NCBI GenBank assembly: GCA_050744325.1
Contig: JBOGHK010000168.1
Coordinates: 1-64,000 of the forward strand
Length of the DNA stretch: 64,000 bases
Source of the DNA: DASXTK01 sp050744325
GTDB lineage: Bacteria; Actinomycetota; Acidimicrobiia; Acidimicrobiales; VFJN01
Direction of reading: 5' to 3'
Shown: in pieces, positions 18,759 to 27,283 of the stretch
How the letters are laid out: the number at the start of each line of letters is the position of its first letter
Numbering within the stretch: the stretch's first letter is position 1
Notes under the pieces: generated by a model
Told to the model about the DNA's origin: nothing
Seen by the model: the letters and a program-made list of their open reading frames with translations, nothing else
Database searches by the model: none
Translations under genes and position numbers: made by a program

Positions 18759-20279
18759 GTGAGCGGGGGTCGGGGCGGGCTGGTGGCCGGGGTCGACTGC
18801 TCGACGCAAGCGACCAAGGTGGTCGTGGTCGATGCCGACTCGGGGGCGGTGGTCGCCGAGGGGCGCGCGGATCACGTCGTCCGCGGCGAGCGGGGCGCCC
18901 GAGAGTCGGATCCACGCCAGTGGTGGGACACACTGCGCTCGGCGATCGCCGTCACGGGCCGGGGCCGGGATATCCGGGCCCTTGCGGTCGCCGGCCAGCA
19001 GCACGGGCTCGTGACCCTGGGCCGCACCGGCGAGCCGGTCCGTCCTGCGGTGCTGTGGAACGACACCCGCTCGGCGCCCGACGCCGCCGAGTTGGTCGCC
19101 ACGCTCGGGGCCGCTACCTGGGCCGAGCGGACCGGCAGCGTGCCTCCCGCCTCGTTCACCGTGACCACCTGGGCGTGGCTACGCCGGACCGATCCCGACG
19201 CCGCCGATGCGACGGCGGCCATCCGATTGCCGCACGACTACCTCACCGAGCAGCTGACCGGCGAGGCGGTCACCGATCGAGGCGACGCCTCCGGAACCGG
19301 CTGGTGGTCGCCCGCGACCGGCTGCTACGACGAGCTGGTCCTCGAGCTGGAGGCCGTCGACCTCGACCCGAGCCGCCTGCCGACCGTGCTCGAGCCCTTC
19401 GCACCTGTAGGGACCGTCCGGGCGCAGGCCGCCGCGGACCTGGGCCTGCCTCCCGACGTGGTCGTCGGTCCCGGCACGGGCGACAACATGGCGGCGGCTC
19501 TCGGCCTCGGGCTGACGCCAGGCCAGCCGGTGGTCAGCCTCGGCACCAGTGGCACGGTGTTCATGGTCTCGCCGCGACCGACGTCGGACGAGAGCGGCGT
19601 GGTCGCCGGCTTCGCCGATGCCACGGGTCGGTACCTGCCGCTCGCCTGCACGCTCAACTGCACGTTGGCCGTCGACCAGGTCGCGGGGTGGTTGCATCTC
19701 GGGCGCGATGATGTCGCTCCGTCGGATGGAGTGGTCCTGCTCCCCTACTTCGAAGGCGAGCGGACGCCCAACCTGCCCGGTGCGACGGCGATGGTCACCG
19801 GATTGCGGTCGTCGACCGCTGCCGGGCAGATCCTGATGGCCGCATACGAGGGTGCGGTGGCCTCGCTGGTAGACGCGCTCGACGCGCTCGCCCACCACAC
19901 TGGTCGACTGGCCTCCGACGCTCCGCCGGTCGAGACGATGCCGCTGGCCGACACCGGCGCCCCTACCGTCGGAGGCGTCGGCGCTGAGGTGCCGCTGGTG
20001 GTCGTCGGTGGAGGCGCCGCCGGGCGCACATGGCGTGACGTGGTCGGCCGCCTGTCGGGCCGACCGCTGCTGGTGCCCGAGGGTGGCGAGCTTGCCGCGG
20101 TCGGCGCGGCCGTCCAGGCCGCGGCGGTGTGGCGTGGCGAGGACCCCGGCGCCGTGGCCCGTCGCTGGAACACGAGCCGGGGGGCCCTCGTCGACCCCCT
20201 TCCCCGCGACAACGACTGCCTCGGCCGCATCCGAGCCGCCCGCACTGCAGTGGGGCCCTTGCTCGACCCGGGGCCGTAG
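18759..20279 (+). CDS. xylB: Xylulokinase
   Basis: FGGY-family sugar kinase of 506 residues that phosphorylates D-xylulose. Visible motifs are the N-terminal phosphate loop GVDCSTQATKVVVVD, substrate-contact regions VAGQQHGLV and LWNDTRSAPDAAEL, DRGDASGTGWW, the catalytic-Asp region GPGTGDNMAAALG, the ATP-site SLGTSGTVF and the C-terminal VVVGGGAAGRTWRDVV. GTG start with GGGGAGG 6-12 bp upstream. Follows xylA in the same direction, completing xylose entry to the pentose phosphate pathway. Confidence 0.93.
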   Translation: MSGGRGGLVAGVDCSTQATKVVVVDADSGAVVAEGRADHVVRGERGARESDPRQWWDTLRSAIAVTGRGRDIRALAVAGQQHGLVTLGRTGEPVRPAVLWNDTRSAPDAAELVATLGAATWAERTGSVPPASFTVTTWAWLRRTDPDAADATAAIRLPHDYLTEQLTGEAVTDRGDASGTGWWSPATGCYDELVLELEAVDLDPSRLPTVLEPFAPVGTVRAQAAADLGLPPDVVVGPGTGDNMAAALGLGLTPGQPVVSLGTSGTVFMVSPRPTSDESGVVAGFADATGRYLPLACTLNCTLAVDQVAGWLHLGRDDVAPSDGVVLLPYFEGERTPNLPGATAMVTGLRSSTAAGQILMAAYEGAVASLVDALDALAHHTGRLASDAPPVETMPLADTGAPTVGGVGAEVPLVVVGGGAAGRTWRDVVGRLSGRPLLVPEGGELAAVGAAVQAAAVWRGEDPGAVARRWNTSRGALVDPLPRDNDCLGRIRAARTAVGPLLDPGP

Positions 20280-20315
20280 CCCGGATGGCCCGGTCAGGCG
20301 AGGTAGCTCGACGTG

Positions 20316-21155
20316 TCAGGGCTTACGGCCGATGGCGCAGTGGTACATGCTCGACCACTTGACGAGGTCGGCGTCGGTCCCGGCCGGTAGCCATTCGGCC
20401 ATCGGGGCGACACCGGGCTCGACGAGCTCGAGGCCCGCGAAGAAGCCGGCGATCTCGTCGCGGCTACGGACGGTGAATGTGTACTGCGCCTGCTCGCCGG
20501 GTGCATCCGCCAGCGCGCCCATCAACACCGGGTGGAAGTCGCCGGTGATGTGGGAGACCACCATGAAGCTTCCCGAAGGCAGGCCTGCCAGCAACCGGCG
20601 GACGACGCCGTAGGCGTCCTCCTCGTCGTGGATGAAGTGCAGCATCGACAGCAGCATCACGGCGATCGGCTGGGTGAAGTCCAGGGTGTCGGATGCCTGG
20701 CCGAGGATGTCCTCGGGATCGTGCATGTCGGCCTGGATGTAGCTGGTGGCACCCTGAGCCGTGCCTCGGAGCAGGACGTGCGCGTGAGCGAGCACCACGG
20801 GATCGTTGTCGACGTAGACCACCCGCGACTCGGGTGCCGCCTGCTGGGCAACCTCGTGCACGTTGCCCTCGGTCGGGATGCCCGAGCCGATGTCGAGGAA
20901 CTGGCGAATCCCCTCCTGGTCGATCAGGTGCCGCACGATCTCGCCGAGGAAGACCCTGTTGGCACGGACGGCGGCGCGAGCGTTGTCCATCCCACCGACC
21001 GCGGCACCCTGACGCTCACCGGCCTCGCGGTCGATCGCGAAGTTGGTCTCACCGCCCAGCAGGTAGTCGTACACCCGCGCGTTGGTCGCGACGCTGATGT
21101 CGATCTCAGGGAGTTCCCAGCCGCGGCTGTTGGGAGTGGACGAGCGCCCTGTCAC
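20316..21155 (-). CDS. SAM-dependent methyltransferase, DUF574 family
   Basis: Rossmann-fold methyltransferase of the actinomycete-specific family PF04672 (about 270 residues). Here 279 residues from a GTG at 21155 preceded by GAGGAAGGA; a longer ORF reading upstream lacks that signal. Family marks are present: SVATNARVYDYLLGG at the N-terminus, FLDIGSGIPTEGNVHEVAQ as the SAM loop, VVYVDNDPVVLAHA, and MLLSMLHFIHDEEDA. Natural substrates are unknown for nearly all members. It stands alone, convergent with xylB. A TACTGT -10-like hexamer lies upstream on the minus strand. Confidence 0.88.
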   Translation of the reverse strand: MTGRSSTPNSRGWELPEIDISVATNARVYDYLLGGETNFAIDREAGERQGAAVGGMDNARAAVRANRVFLGEIVRHLIDQEGIRQFLDIGSGIPTEGNVHEVAQQAAPESRVVYVDNDPVVLAHAHVLLRGTAQGATSYIQADMHDPEDILGQASDTLDFTQPIAVMLLSMLHFIHDEEDAYGVVRRLLAGLPSGSFMVVSHITGDFHPVLMGALADAPGEQAQYTFTVRSRDEIAGFFAGLELVEPGVAPMAEWLPAGTDADLVKWSSMYHCAIGRKP

Positions 21156-21362
21156 CGCGTTCCTTCCTCTACGGGTCCGTACAGCACAGTATTGCGTCCC
21201 AGCCACGTTGGGAATTCACCGCCTTCGACCAGGCCAGGGGGCCCTGCGGTGCTCTCACGACCCGCCGATGGGTTGCGTGCGGCGATCAGTCCCGACGACC
21301 CCGCGGCGTCCGCCAACAAGGCGGCCGGGGAGACACTCGCTGCGATGGAGCGATGCCGTCAG

Positions 21363-21384
21363 GTGGTATCGCTTATGATACCAC
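21363..21384. promoter_or_regulatory. Inverted repeat operator before the toxin-antitoxin pair
   Basis: GTGGTATC-N6-GATACCAC is an exact 8-bp inverted repeat ending 20 bp before the antitoxin ATG. It lies in a locally AT-richer stretch that should contain the promoter. Antitoxins of this kind usually repress their own operon from such a site. Confidence 0.65.
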
Positions 21385-21404
21385 TGATGATGTAGTCTCA
21401 AGGG

Positions 21405-21599
21405 ATGGCCATGACCCTGCGGCTGAGCGACGAAGAGACCGACGCGCTACGCGAGCAGGCTGAACGCGAAGGTCGTTCGATGCAGGAGGTCGCCCGCACC
21501 GCCATCGTCACCCACCTGCACGCCGCCCGGGTGGCACGGAGCGCAGCACGCGGCGCCGAGCGGTACGCGGAACTGCTGCAACGCCTGGGTGATGCCTGA
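21405..21599 (+). CDS. Antitoxin, ribbon-helix-helix type
   Basis: Small protein of 64 residues. The N-terminus MAMTLRLSDEETDALREQAE resembles the ribbon-helix-helix fold (beta strand MTLRLSDEE followed by two helices, with RSMQEVARTAI). The C-terminal helix is Ala/Arg-rich (RVARSAARGAERYAELLQRL) and probably wraps the toxin. It overlaps the Doc-like gene by 8 bp, the usual antitoxin-first order. Expected to neutralise the toxin and bind the inverted repeat upstream. Confidence 0.8.
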   Translation: MAMTLRLSDEETDALREQAEREGRSMQEVARTAIVTHLHAARVARSAARGAERYAELLQRLGDA

Positions 21600-21975
21600 C
21601 CTCGTCTTCCTCAGCGCGAAGGATCTCGTGGTCATCGCGGCGGCAGCTACGGGCAGTCCCGTAGGGGTCCGCGACTACGGGCTTCTCGACGCCGCAGCGA
21701 ACCGGCCCCGCGCCAGCGCATTCGGGCAGGACGCCTACCCGACGATCCATCAGAAGGCCGCTGCCCTGTTGCAATCCATCGTGATGAACCACGCGCTGGT
21801 CGACGGCGACAAGCGCCTCGGCTGGCTCGCAACCTACGTCTTCTACGACCTGAACGGCCACGATCTGGACATGACGACAGACGACGGATTCAAGCTGACG
21901 ATGGCGGTGATCGAGCATCACCTCGACGTCGACGAGATCAGCGTCCGTCTGGGCGGCTTCGCCAGCCCCCGCTGA
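21592..21975 (+). CDS. Doc-like toxin, Fic/DOC family
   Basis: Toxin of 127 residues, from the ATG at 21592 (a GTG directly before it is possible). The Fic-type motif reads HALVDGDKR with catalytic His67. The Doc consensus is HxFx(D/N)xNKR, so the Asn before Lys-Arg is Asp here. Doc toxins phosphorylate elongation factor Tu. Other Doc features are present: the N-terminal VRDYGLLDAAANRP and AYPTIHQKAAALLQSIVMNHAL. The Asn-to-Asp change sits in the anion-binding loop and could weaken activity. Confidence 0.85.
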   Translation: MPDLVFLSAKDLVVIAAAATGSPVGVRDYGLLDAAANRPRASAFGQDAYPTIHQKAAALLQSIVMNHALVDGDKRLGWLATYVFYDLNGHDLDMTTDDGFKLTMAVIEHHLDVDEISVRLGGFASPR

Positions 21976-22051
21976 TCGATACCGACCTCCTGGTCGCCCC
22001 CAAACGCCTCGCCAGGCGGCTCATGAGTGAGGACGGCTGGCTCGCCTACCT

Positions 22052-22070
22052 TATGCAAGCGGCTTGCGTA
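22052..22070. promoter_or_regulatory. LacI-type operator before the alpha-glucoside regulator
   Basis: GCAAGC-G-GCTTGC (22055-22067) is a 13-bp odd palindrome with TA/TA continuing the symmetry outside one mismatch, 26 bp before the regulator ATG. It is a probable autoregulatory operator. The right half CTTGCGTAG is repeated at 23139-23147 ahead of the GH13 gene. Confidence 0.6.
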
Positions 22071-22092
22071 GCACTGTCGTATCCTTGCAGTC

Positions 22093-23097
22093 ATGGTCGG
22101 TCGGCTTACTGAGGTTGCTGCAAAGGTCGGCGTGAGCGAGGCGACGGTGAGCCGGGTTCTCAACGGGCGTCCGGGCGTGTCCGAGGCCACCCGCGAAGCG
22201 GTGCTCACTGCGCTCGACGTCCTGGGCTACGAGCGGCCCACGAAGCTCCGCGGCGAGCGGGCGCGACTCGTCGGGCTGGTGCTCCCCGAGCTCCAGAACC
22301 CGATCTTTCCCGCCTTCGCCGACGTCGTGGGCGGGTCGCTGGCCCAGCAGGGACTGACCCCGGTGCTGTGCACGAACACCGTGGGCATGTCCGAGGCCGA
22401 CTACGTCGACCTGCTGTTCGAGCAGCGGGTGTCCGGGGTGCTGTTCGCGGGCGGGCTCTACAGCGGCAAGGACGGCGAGCACGACCACTACACCCGGCTG
22501 GCCGAGCGGAACCTGCCGACGGTCCTGGTTAACGCCGGCGTCGACGAGCTGCCGTTCCCCCGCGTGTCCTGCGACGACGCCGTCGCCGCCGAGCAGGCCG
22601 TGCGCCACCTGGTCTCGCTGGGCCACAGCCAGATCGGGTTGATCCTGGGCCCGCCCGACCACGTGCCGTCGATCCGCAAGCTGGCAGCCGCCCGCGCGAC
22701 CATGGACGCGGCGGGCCTGAAGCTGCCCGACGACCACGTCGAGCACACCCGGCACTCGCTGGAGGGCGGGCAGGCCGCCGCCAGCCGACTGCTGCAGCGG
22801 GGTGTCACCGGTGTGGCCTGCGCCAGCGACCCGATGGCCCTCGGGGCGATCCGGGCCACCAAGCGTGCGGCGCTGACGGTGCCCGACGACTTTTCGGTCG
22901 TGGGCTACGACGACTCGGCGTTCATGAGCTGCACCGAGCCGCCACTCACCACGGTGCGCCAACCGATCGAGGCGATGGGCAAGGCGGCAGTCGACCTGCT
23001 GGCCGGGCTGATCGCGGGGAGCACGGTGGGGCCCGACGAGCTGCTGTTCGAGCCCGAGCTCGTCGTACGCGGCTCGACCGGCCCTGCCCCGGGCTAG
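22093..23097 (+). CDS. LacI-family transcriptional regulator of the alpha-glucoside genes
   Basis: Repressor of 334 residues. The helix-turn-helix begins at residue 5 (LTEVAAKVGVSEATVSRVLN), with a hinge at VLGYERPTKLRG and an effector domain (LVGLVLPELQNPIFPAFADVV, GVACASDPMALGAIRATKRA, VPDDFSVVGYDDSAFMSCTEPP). It is followed by a GH13 glucosidase and an ABC importer in the same direction, so it likely controls uptake and hydrolysis of a maltose- or isomaltose-like sugar. It is distinct in sequence from the LacI protein at 13922 and has a different palindrome in front. Confidence 0.9.
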   Translation: MVGRLTEVAAKVGVSEATVSRVLNGRPGVSEATREAVLTALDVLGYERPTKLRGERARLVGLVLPELQNPIFPAFADVVGGSLAQQGLTPVLCTNTVGMSEADYVDLLFEQRVSGVLFAGGLYSGKDGEHDHYTRLAERNLPTVLVNAGVDELPFPRVSCDDAVAAEQAVRHLVSLGHSQIGLILGPPDHVPSIRKLAAARATMDAAGLKLPDDHVEHTRHSLEGGQAAASRLLQRGVTGVACASDPMALGAIRATKRAALTVPDDFSVVGYDDSAFMSCTEPPLTTVRQPIEAMGKAAVDLLAGLIAGSTVGPDELLFEPELVVRGSTGPAPG

Positions 23098-23139
23098 ACG
23101 ACCACTGTGATCCAATTCCTGCATCGTTCTGTCTGACTC

Positions 23140-23152
23140 TTGCGTAGATTCA
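23140..23152 (+). promoter_or_regulatory. Candidate operator half-site before the GH13 gene
   Basis: TTGCGTAGATTCA ends 23 bp before the GH13 ATG. The reverse complement of 24832-24844 reads TTGCGCAGATTCA (12 of 13 identical) before the binding-protein gene, and TTGCGTAG also occurs in the regulator operator. This suggests a shared site for the LacI protein, though neither copy alone is palindromic. Confidence 0.35.
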
Positions 23153-23175
23153 GACCGATTGTTAACGTTGGCTGC

Positions 23176-24831
23176 ATGGCGTGGGGGGAGACGCGGCGGA
23201 CCTACTGGTGGCGCGACACAGTCGTCTACCAGGTCTACGTACGTAGCTTCGCCGACGGGAACGGCGACGGCGTCGGCGACCTCGCCGGCGTGCGCGACCG
23301 GCTTCCCTACCTACGGGACCTGGGCGTCGACGCGCTGTGGTTCAACCCGTGGTACCCGTCGCCGATGGCCGACGGCGGCTACGACGTCGTCGACTACCGG
23401 TCGATCGACCCGGCCTTCGGCACGCTGGCCGAAGCCGAGCAGCTGATCTCCGAGGCCGCCGCGATGGGGATGCGCACGATCGTCGACATCGTCCCCAACC
23501 ACGTGTCCGACCAGCACCCGTGGTTCCGGGCCGCTCTGGCGGCGGGGCCCGGTTCGCCCCAGCGCGATTGCTTCTGGTTCCGGGCCGGCCGCGGCCCCGA
23601 CGGCAACGACCCGCCGAACGGGTGGGCCTCGATCTTCGGCGGATCCGCCTGGACCCGCACCAAGAACCCCGACGGCACGCCCGGAGACTGGTACCTCCAC
23701 CTGTTCACCCCGGAGCAGCCCGACCTCAACTGGGACCACCCCGACGTCCGCCGCGAGCACACCGAGATTCTCCGGTTCTGGTTCGATCGGGGCGTCGCCG
23801 GCATCCGCATCGACTCGGCCGCGCTGCTTGTCAAGCACCCCGAGTTGCCCGAGCTCGACCCCGACGCCGAGGCGGGCCACCACGTCTACGCCGACCGCGA
23901 CGAGCTGCACGAGATCTACGCGAGTTGGCGGGCGGTGGCCGACAGCTACGACGAGCCCCGGGTCCTCATGGGCGAGCTGTGGCTTCCGGACATCCGGCGG
24001 ATGAGCCTCTACCTGCGCCCGGACGAGTTGCACACCGCGTTCAACTTCGACTTCCTGACGTGCCCTTGGGATGGCGAGAGGCTCCGCACCAGCATCGACA
24101 CGACGCTGCGGGCACATGCGGCGGTGAGTGCTCCGGCCACGTGGGTGCTGTCGAACCACGACGTCACCCGGCCAGTCACCCGCTACGGCCGGGCCGACAC
24201 GTCGTTCGCGTTCGAGTCGCGCCGGGCTGGCATCGCCACCGATCTGGCGCTGGGCCGGCGCCGCGCCCGGGCGGCCGCCCTGCTGGCGATGGCGCTGCCC
24301 GGCTCCGTGTACATCTACCAGGGCGAGGAACTGGGGCTGCCCGAGGTCGAGGACATCGAGCCGCACCGGATCCAGGACCCGATGCACTTCCGATCCGGGG
24401 GCATCGATCCCGGTCGCGACGGCGCCCGCGTCCCCCTCCCGTGGAGTGGTGACCGGCCGCCCTACGGCTTCAGCCCGCCCAACCCGGCTCCCCAGCCCGA
24501 GGCCGCGCTGTCGCAGCCCGAGGGCTGGGCCAGCCTGACCATGGAGGCGCAGACCGCGGATCCCGGCTCGACCCTGTCGCTTTACCGTGCCGCGCTCCGC
24601 ATCCGCCGGGGCGCGCCCGCCGGCGACCTGCGCTGGCTGGACAGCACCGCCGAGGTGCTCGCCTTCACCCGGGGTGACCACTTCGCCTGCGTGGTCAACC
24701 TGTCGGCCGTCGCGGTCGACCTACCGACCCACGACGACGTGCTGGTGACCAGCGCGCCGCTCGCCGACGACGGCCGACTCGCCCCGGACTCCACCGCCTG
24801 GGTGCGGCTGCCGGAGGACAGGCAGACGTGA
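23176..24831 (+). CDS. Alpha-glucosidase/oligo-1,6-glucosidase, GH13
   Basis: Cytoplasmic alpha-amylase-family enzyme of 551 residues; the ATG at 23176 was chosen because the upstream extension runs into the promoter. Conserved regions are WWRDTVVYQVYVRSFADGNG, region I VDIVPNHVSDQHPWF, nucleophile D213 in GIRIDSA, acid/base E267 in LMGELWLP, and D329 in LSNHDVTRP. The catalytic triad is complete. No signal peptide. It sits between a LacI regulator and a sugar importer, so it splits the imported alpha-glucoside. Exact linkage specificity (1,4, 1,6 or trehalose-like) is not readable here. Confidence 0.9.
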   Translation: MAWGETRRTYWWRDTVVYQVYVRSFADGNGDGVGDLAGVRDRLPYLRDLGVDALWFNPWYPSPMADGGYDVVDYRSIDPAFGTLAEAEQLISEAAAMGMRTIVDIVPNHVSDQHPWFRAALAAGPGSPQRDCFWFRAGRGPDGNDPPNGWASIFGGSAWTRTKNPDGTPGDWYLHLFTPEQPDLNWDHPDVRREHTEILRFWFDRGVAGIRIDSAALLVKHPELPELDPDAEAGHHVYADRDELHEIYASWRAVADSYDEPRVLMGELWLPDIRRMSLYLRPDELHTAFNFDFLTCPWDGERLRTSIDTTLRAHAAVSAPATWVLSNHDVTRPVTRYGRADTSFAFESRRAGIATDLALGRRRARAAALLAMALPGSVYIYQGEELGLPEVEDIEPHRIQDPMHFRSGGIDPGRDGARVPLPWSGDRPPYGFSPPNPAPQPEAALSQPEGWASLTMEAQTADPGSTLSLYRAALRIRRGAPAGDLRWLDSTAEVLAFTRGDHFACVVNLSAVAVDLPTHDDVLVTSAPLADDGRLAPDSTAWVRLPEDRQT

Positions 24832-24844
24832 TGAATCTGCGCAA
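24832..24844 (-). promoter_or_regulatory. Candidate operator half-site before the binding-protein gene
   Basis: Inverted near-copy (12 of 13) of the element at 23140-23152, located in the short gap between the GH13 and binding-protein genes, 21 bp before the ATG. Confidence 0.3.
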
Positions 24845-24865
24845 TTACGAAGAATGGAGCACGAG

Positions 24866-26269
24866 ATGAGGACCACGAGACCACGCCGGGGCGCCGTGAC
24901 CGCGGTCGCGGTGGCCATGGCCCTACTCGCCGTCGCGTGCGGCGACGACGACGACAGCGACCCATCAGCCAGCCAGGACGACAGCGGCGGCGCCGTCGAC
25001 GAGCCGGTCACGATCAGCGTGAGCAACCTGCCGCCCGAGACCGAGGCGGCAACCCGCGACGCCTTCCTCGCCCGCGTCGAGGAGTTCGAGGAGGCCAACC
25101 CGAACGTCACCGTCGAACCCAGCGAGTGGGAGTGGGAGGCCTCGACCTTCGCGGCCCAGCTCGCCGGCGGCACCCTGCCGACGACCTTCGAGTTCCCGTT
25201 CACCGACGGGCGGTCGCTGATCGAGCGGGGTCAGCTGGCCGACATCAGCGCCGAGTTCGAGGACCTGCCCTACGCCGCGGAGTTCAACCCGAGCGTGCTC
25301 GACGTGGTGCAGGACGGCGACGACAACATCTACGGCGTCCCCAGCGCCGCCTACGGCATGGGCCTGCACTACAACCGCACGCTGTTCGAGGAGGCGGGCC
25401 TCGACCCGGACGAACCGCCGACCAGCTGGGACGAGGTGCGCGAGTACGCGGACGCCATCGCCCAGGCCACCGGCCAGGCCGGCTATGCCCAGATGACCCA
25501 GGACAACACCGGCGGTTGGGCACTGACCACCGTGACCTACGCTCTCGGCGGCCGGGTGGAAGACGGTGCTGCCGACGACGTCAGTGCGACCATCGACAAC
25601 CCAGCCACCCGCGAGGCGCTCGAGATGCTCCAGGCGATGCGCTGGGAGGACGACTCGATGGGCGACAACCTCCTGTTCGACTGGGGGACGATCAACCAGG
25701 CGTTCGCGGCCGGCCAGGTCGGGATGTACGTCAGCGGGTCCGACGTCTACAACAGCCTGGTGACCGAGAACAGCATCGCCCCGGACGACTACGGGCTGAC
25801 CGTGATCCCGCTCGACGGCGACGACGCCGGCGTGCTGGGCGGCGGCACGATCGTCGGCGTCCGGCCCGATGCGTCGGCAGCCGAGCGGGCGGCGGCCGTC
25901 CGCTGGATCGACTTCTTCTACATGTCCAAGCTCACCGACGAAGGCTCCGCCGTGGCCGACGCCGAGGCGCTCGCTTCCAGCGATGCCCCGATCGGCACAC
26001 CCACGCTGCCGATCTTCGACGAGGAGCAGTTGGCGACCTCCGATGCGTGGGTCGCCGACTACGTCAACGTTCCCCTCGAGCAGATGACGCCGTTCAAAGA
26101 CAGCATCCTGAGCCAGTCGCTGGTCGCCGAGCCGCCGGTCCAGGCGCAGGAGCTCTACGCCGAGCTGGACACCGTGGTCCAGGCCGTCCTGACCGACGAG
26201 AACGCCGACATCGACGACCTGCTCGCCTCGGCGAACGACAACGTCAGCGCGCTGCTCGACGCAGGCTGA
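24866..26269 (+). CDS. Extracellular sugar-binding lipoprotein of CUT1 ABC importer
   Basis: Solute-binding protein of 467 residues. The ATG at 24866 has GGAG at a 6-bp spacing; an in-frame ATG four codons earlier lacks one. The signal peptide ends in lipobox LLAVAC (Cys25), followed by an acidic spacer GDDDDSDPS. Family features are FEEANPNVTVEPSEWEW, YGVPSAAYGMGLHYNRTLFEEAGLDPD, and GTINQAFAAGQVGMYVSG. It feeds the two permeases encoded directly downstream. With the GH13 glucosidase upstream, the ligand is likely an alpha-glucoside. Confidence 0.92.
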   Translation: MRTTRPRRGAVTAVAVAMALLAVACGDDDDSDPSASQDDSGGAVDEPVTISVSNLPPETEAATRDAFLARVEEFEEANPNVTVEPSEWEWEASTFAAQLAGGTLPTTFEFPFTDGRSLIERGQLADISAEFEDLPYAAEFNPSVLDVVQDGDDNIYGVPSAAYGMGLHYNRTLFEEAGLDPDEPPTSWDEVREYADAIAQATGQAGYAQMTQDNTGGWALTTVTYALGGRVEDGAADDVSATIDNPATREALEMLQAMRWEDDSMGDNLLFDWGTINQAFAAGQVGMYVSGSDVYNSLVTENSIAPDDYGLTVIPLDGDDAGVLGGGTIVGVRPDASAAERAAAVRWIDFFYMSKLTDEGSAVADAEALASSDAPIGTPTLPIFDEEQLATSDAWVADYVNVPLEQMTPFKDSILSQSLVAEPPVQAQELYAELDTVVQAVLTDENADIDDLLASANDNVSALLDAG

Positions 26270-26287
26270 CCGGTAGTGGGATGACTG

Positions 26288-27283
26288 GTGACGCTCGTCT
26301 CGAGATCGGCGAGCCGTCCGGCGGGGCCGGAGCCCGGCGATCTCCTGGGGAGCGTTGCCGGCCACCCCACTCGGACCAGCCGACGGGAACGGCAGGTGGA
26401 TAGAGCGATCCGATGGGCCCGCGGCGGCGGCGTGAGCACCCTGGTCCTGGTGCTGCCGCTGCTGCTGGCCTTCGGCTACTTCGCCTGGTACCCCATCGGG
26501 CGGGCCGTCGTCATGAGCTTCCAGGACACCAACCTGGTCGCCGCGCCGGAGTGGGTGGGCCTTGACAACTTCGACAAGGTGCTGGGCGATCCTCGGTTCT
26601 GGACCTCGGTGCGCAACACCGGATACTTCACGCTGCTCGCGCTGCTGTTCGGCTACCCGTTGCCGCTGGTGCTCGCGGTGCTCATGAGCGAGCTGCGCCG
26701 GGGCAAGGGCCTGTACAGCATCCTGGCCTACCTCCCGGTGGTCGTGCCGCCGGTGGTTGCCGTGCTGCTGTGGCGGTTCTTCTACGACGCCAGCTCGACC
26801 GGTGTGTTCAACACGATGTTCGGCTGGGTCGGGATGGGTCCGTACCCGTGGATCCAGTCGCCGTCGTGGGCGATGCCGTCGCTCGTGCTCCAGGCCACGT
26901 GGGCCAACGCGGGGGCCACCGTCATCATCTACCTCGCGGCGCTCACCAGCGCCCCCACCGAGCTGTACGACGCCGCCGAGGTCGACGGCGCCGGCGTGTG
27001 GCGCAAGGTCTGGCACGTCACCCTGCCCCAGCTGCGGAACATCCTGCTGATCACGCTGATCCTGCAGGTGATCGCCACCTTCCAGGTGTTCACCGAGCCG
27101 TACCTGATGACCGAGGGCGGCCCGCAGAGCTCGACGACCACGATCCTGCTGCAGATCTACGACTACGCGTTCCGCTTCGGCGACTACGGCGCCGCGACCG
27201 CGCTGTCGGTGCTGCTCGCGCTGTTCCTCGCGCTCCTGTCGGCGGTCTACTTCCGGGTCACCCGATCCTGGAGCGTGTCGTGA
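26288..27283 (+). CDS. Carbohydrate ABC transporter permease, MalF type
   Basis: CUT1 permease, 331 residues if the GTG at 26288 is used. A GTG at 26396 (VDRAIRWARGG) would give a shorter protein without the Arg/Pro-rich N-terminal 36 residues, and no start has a clear RBS. Six membrane helices begin at STLVLVLPLLLAFGYFAWYP. The ATPase-contact loop is YDAAEVDGAGVWRKVWHVTLP. It overlaps the next permease gene by GTGA. Confidence 0.9.
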   Translation: MTLVSRSASRPAGPEPGDLLGSVAGHPTRTSRRERQVDRAIRWARGGGVSTLVLVLPLLLAFGYFAWYPIGRAVVMSFQDTNLVAAPEWVGLDNFDKVLGDPRFWTSVRNTGYFTLLALLFGYPLPLVLAVLMSELRRGKGLYSILAYLPVVVPPVVAVLLWRFFYDASSTGVFNTMFGWVGMGPYPWIQSPSWAMPSLVLQATWANAGATVIIYLAALTSAPTELYDAAEVDGAGVWRKVWHVTLPQLRNILLITLILQVIATFQVFTEPYLMTEGGPQSSTTTILLQIYDYAFRFGDYGAATALSVLLALFLALLSAVYFRVTRSWSVS

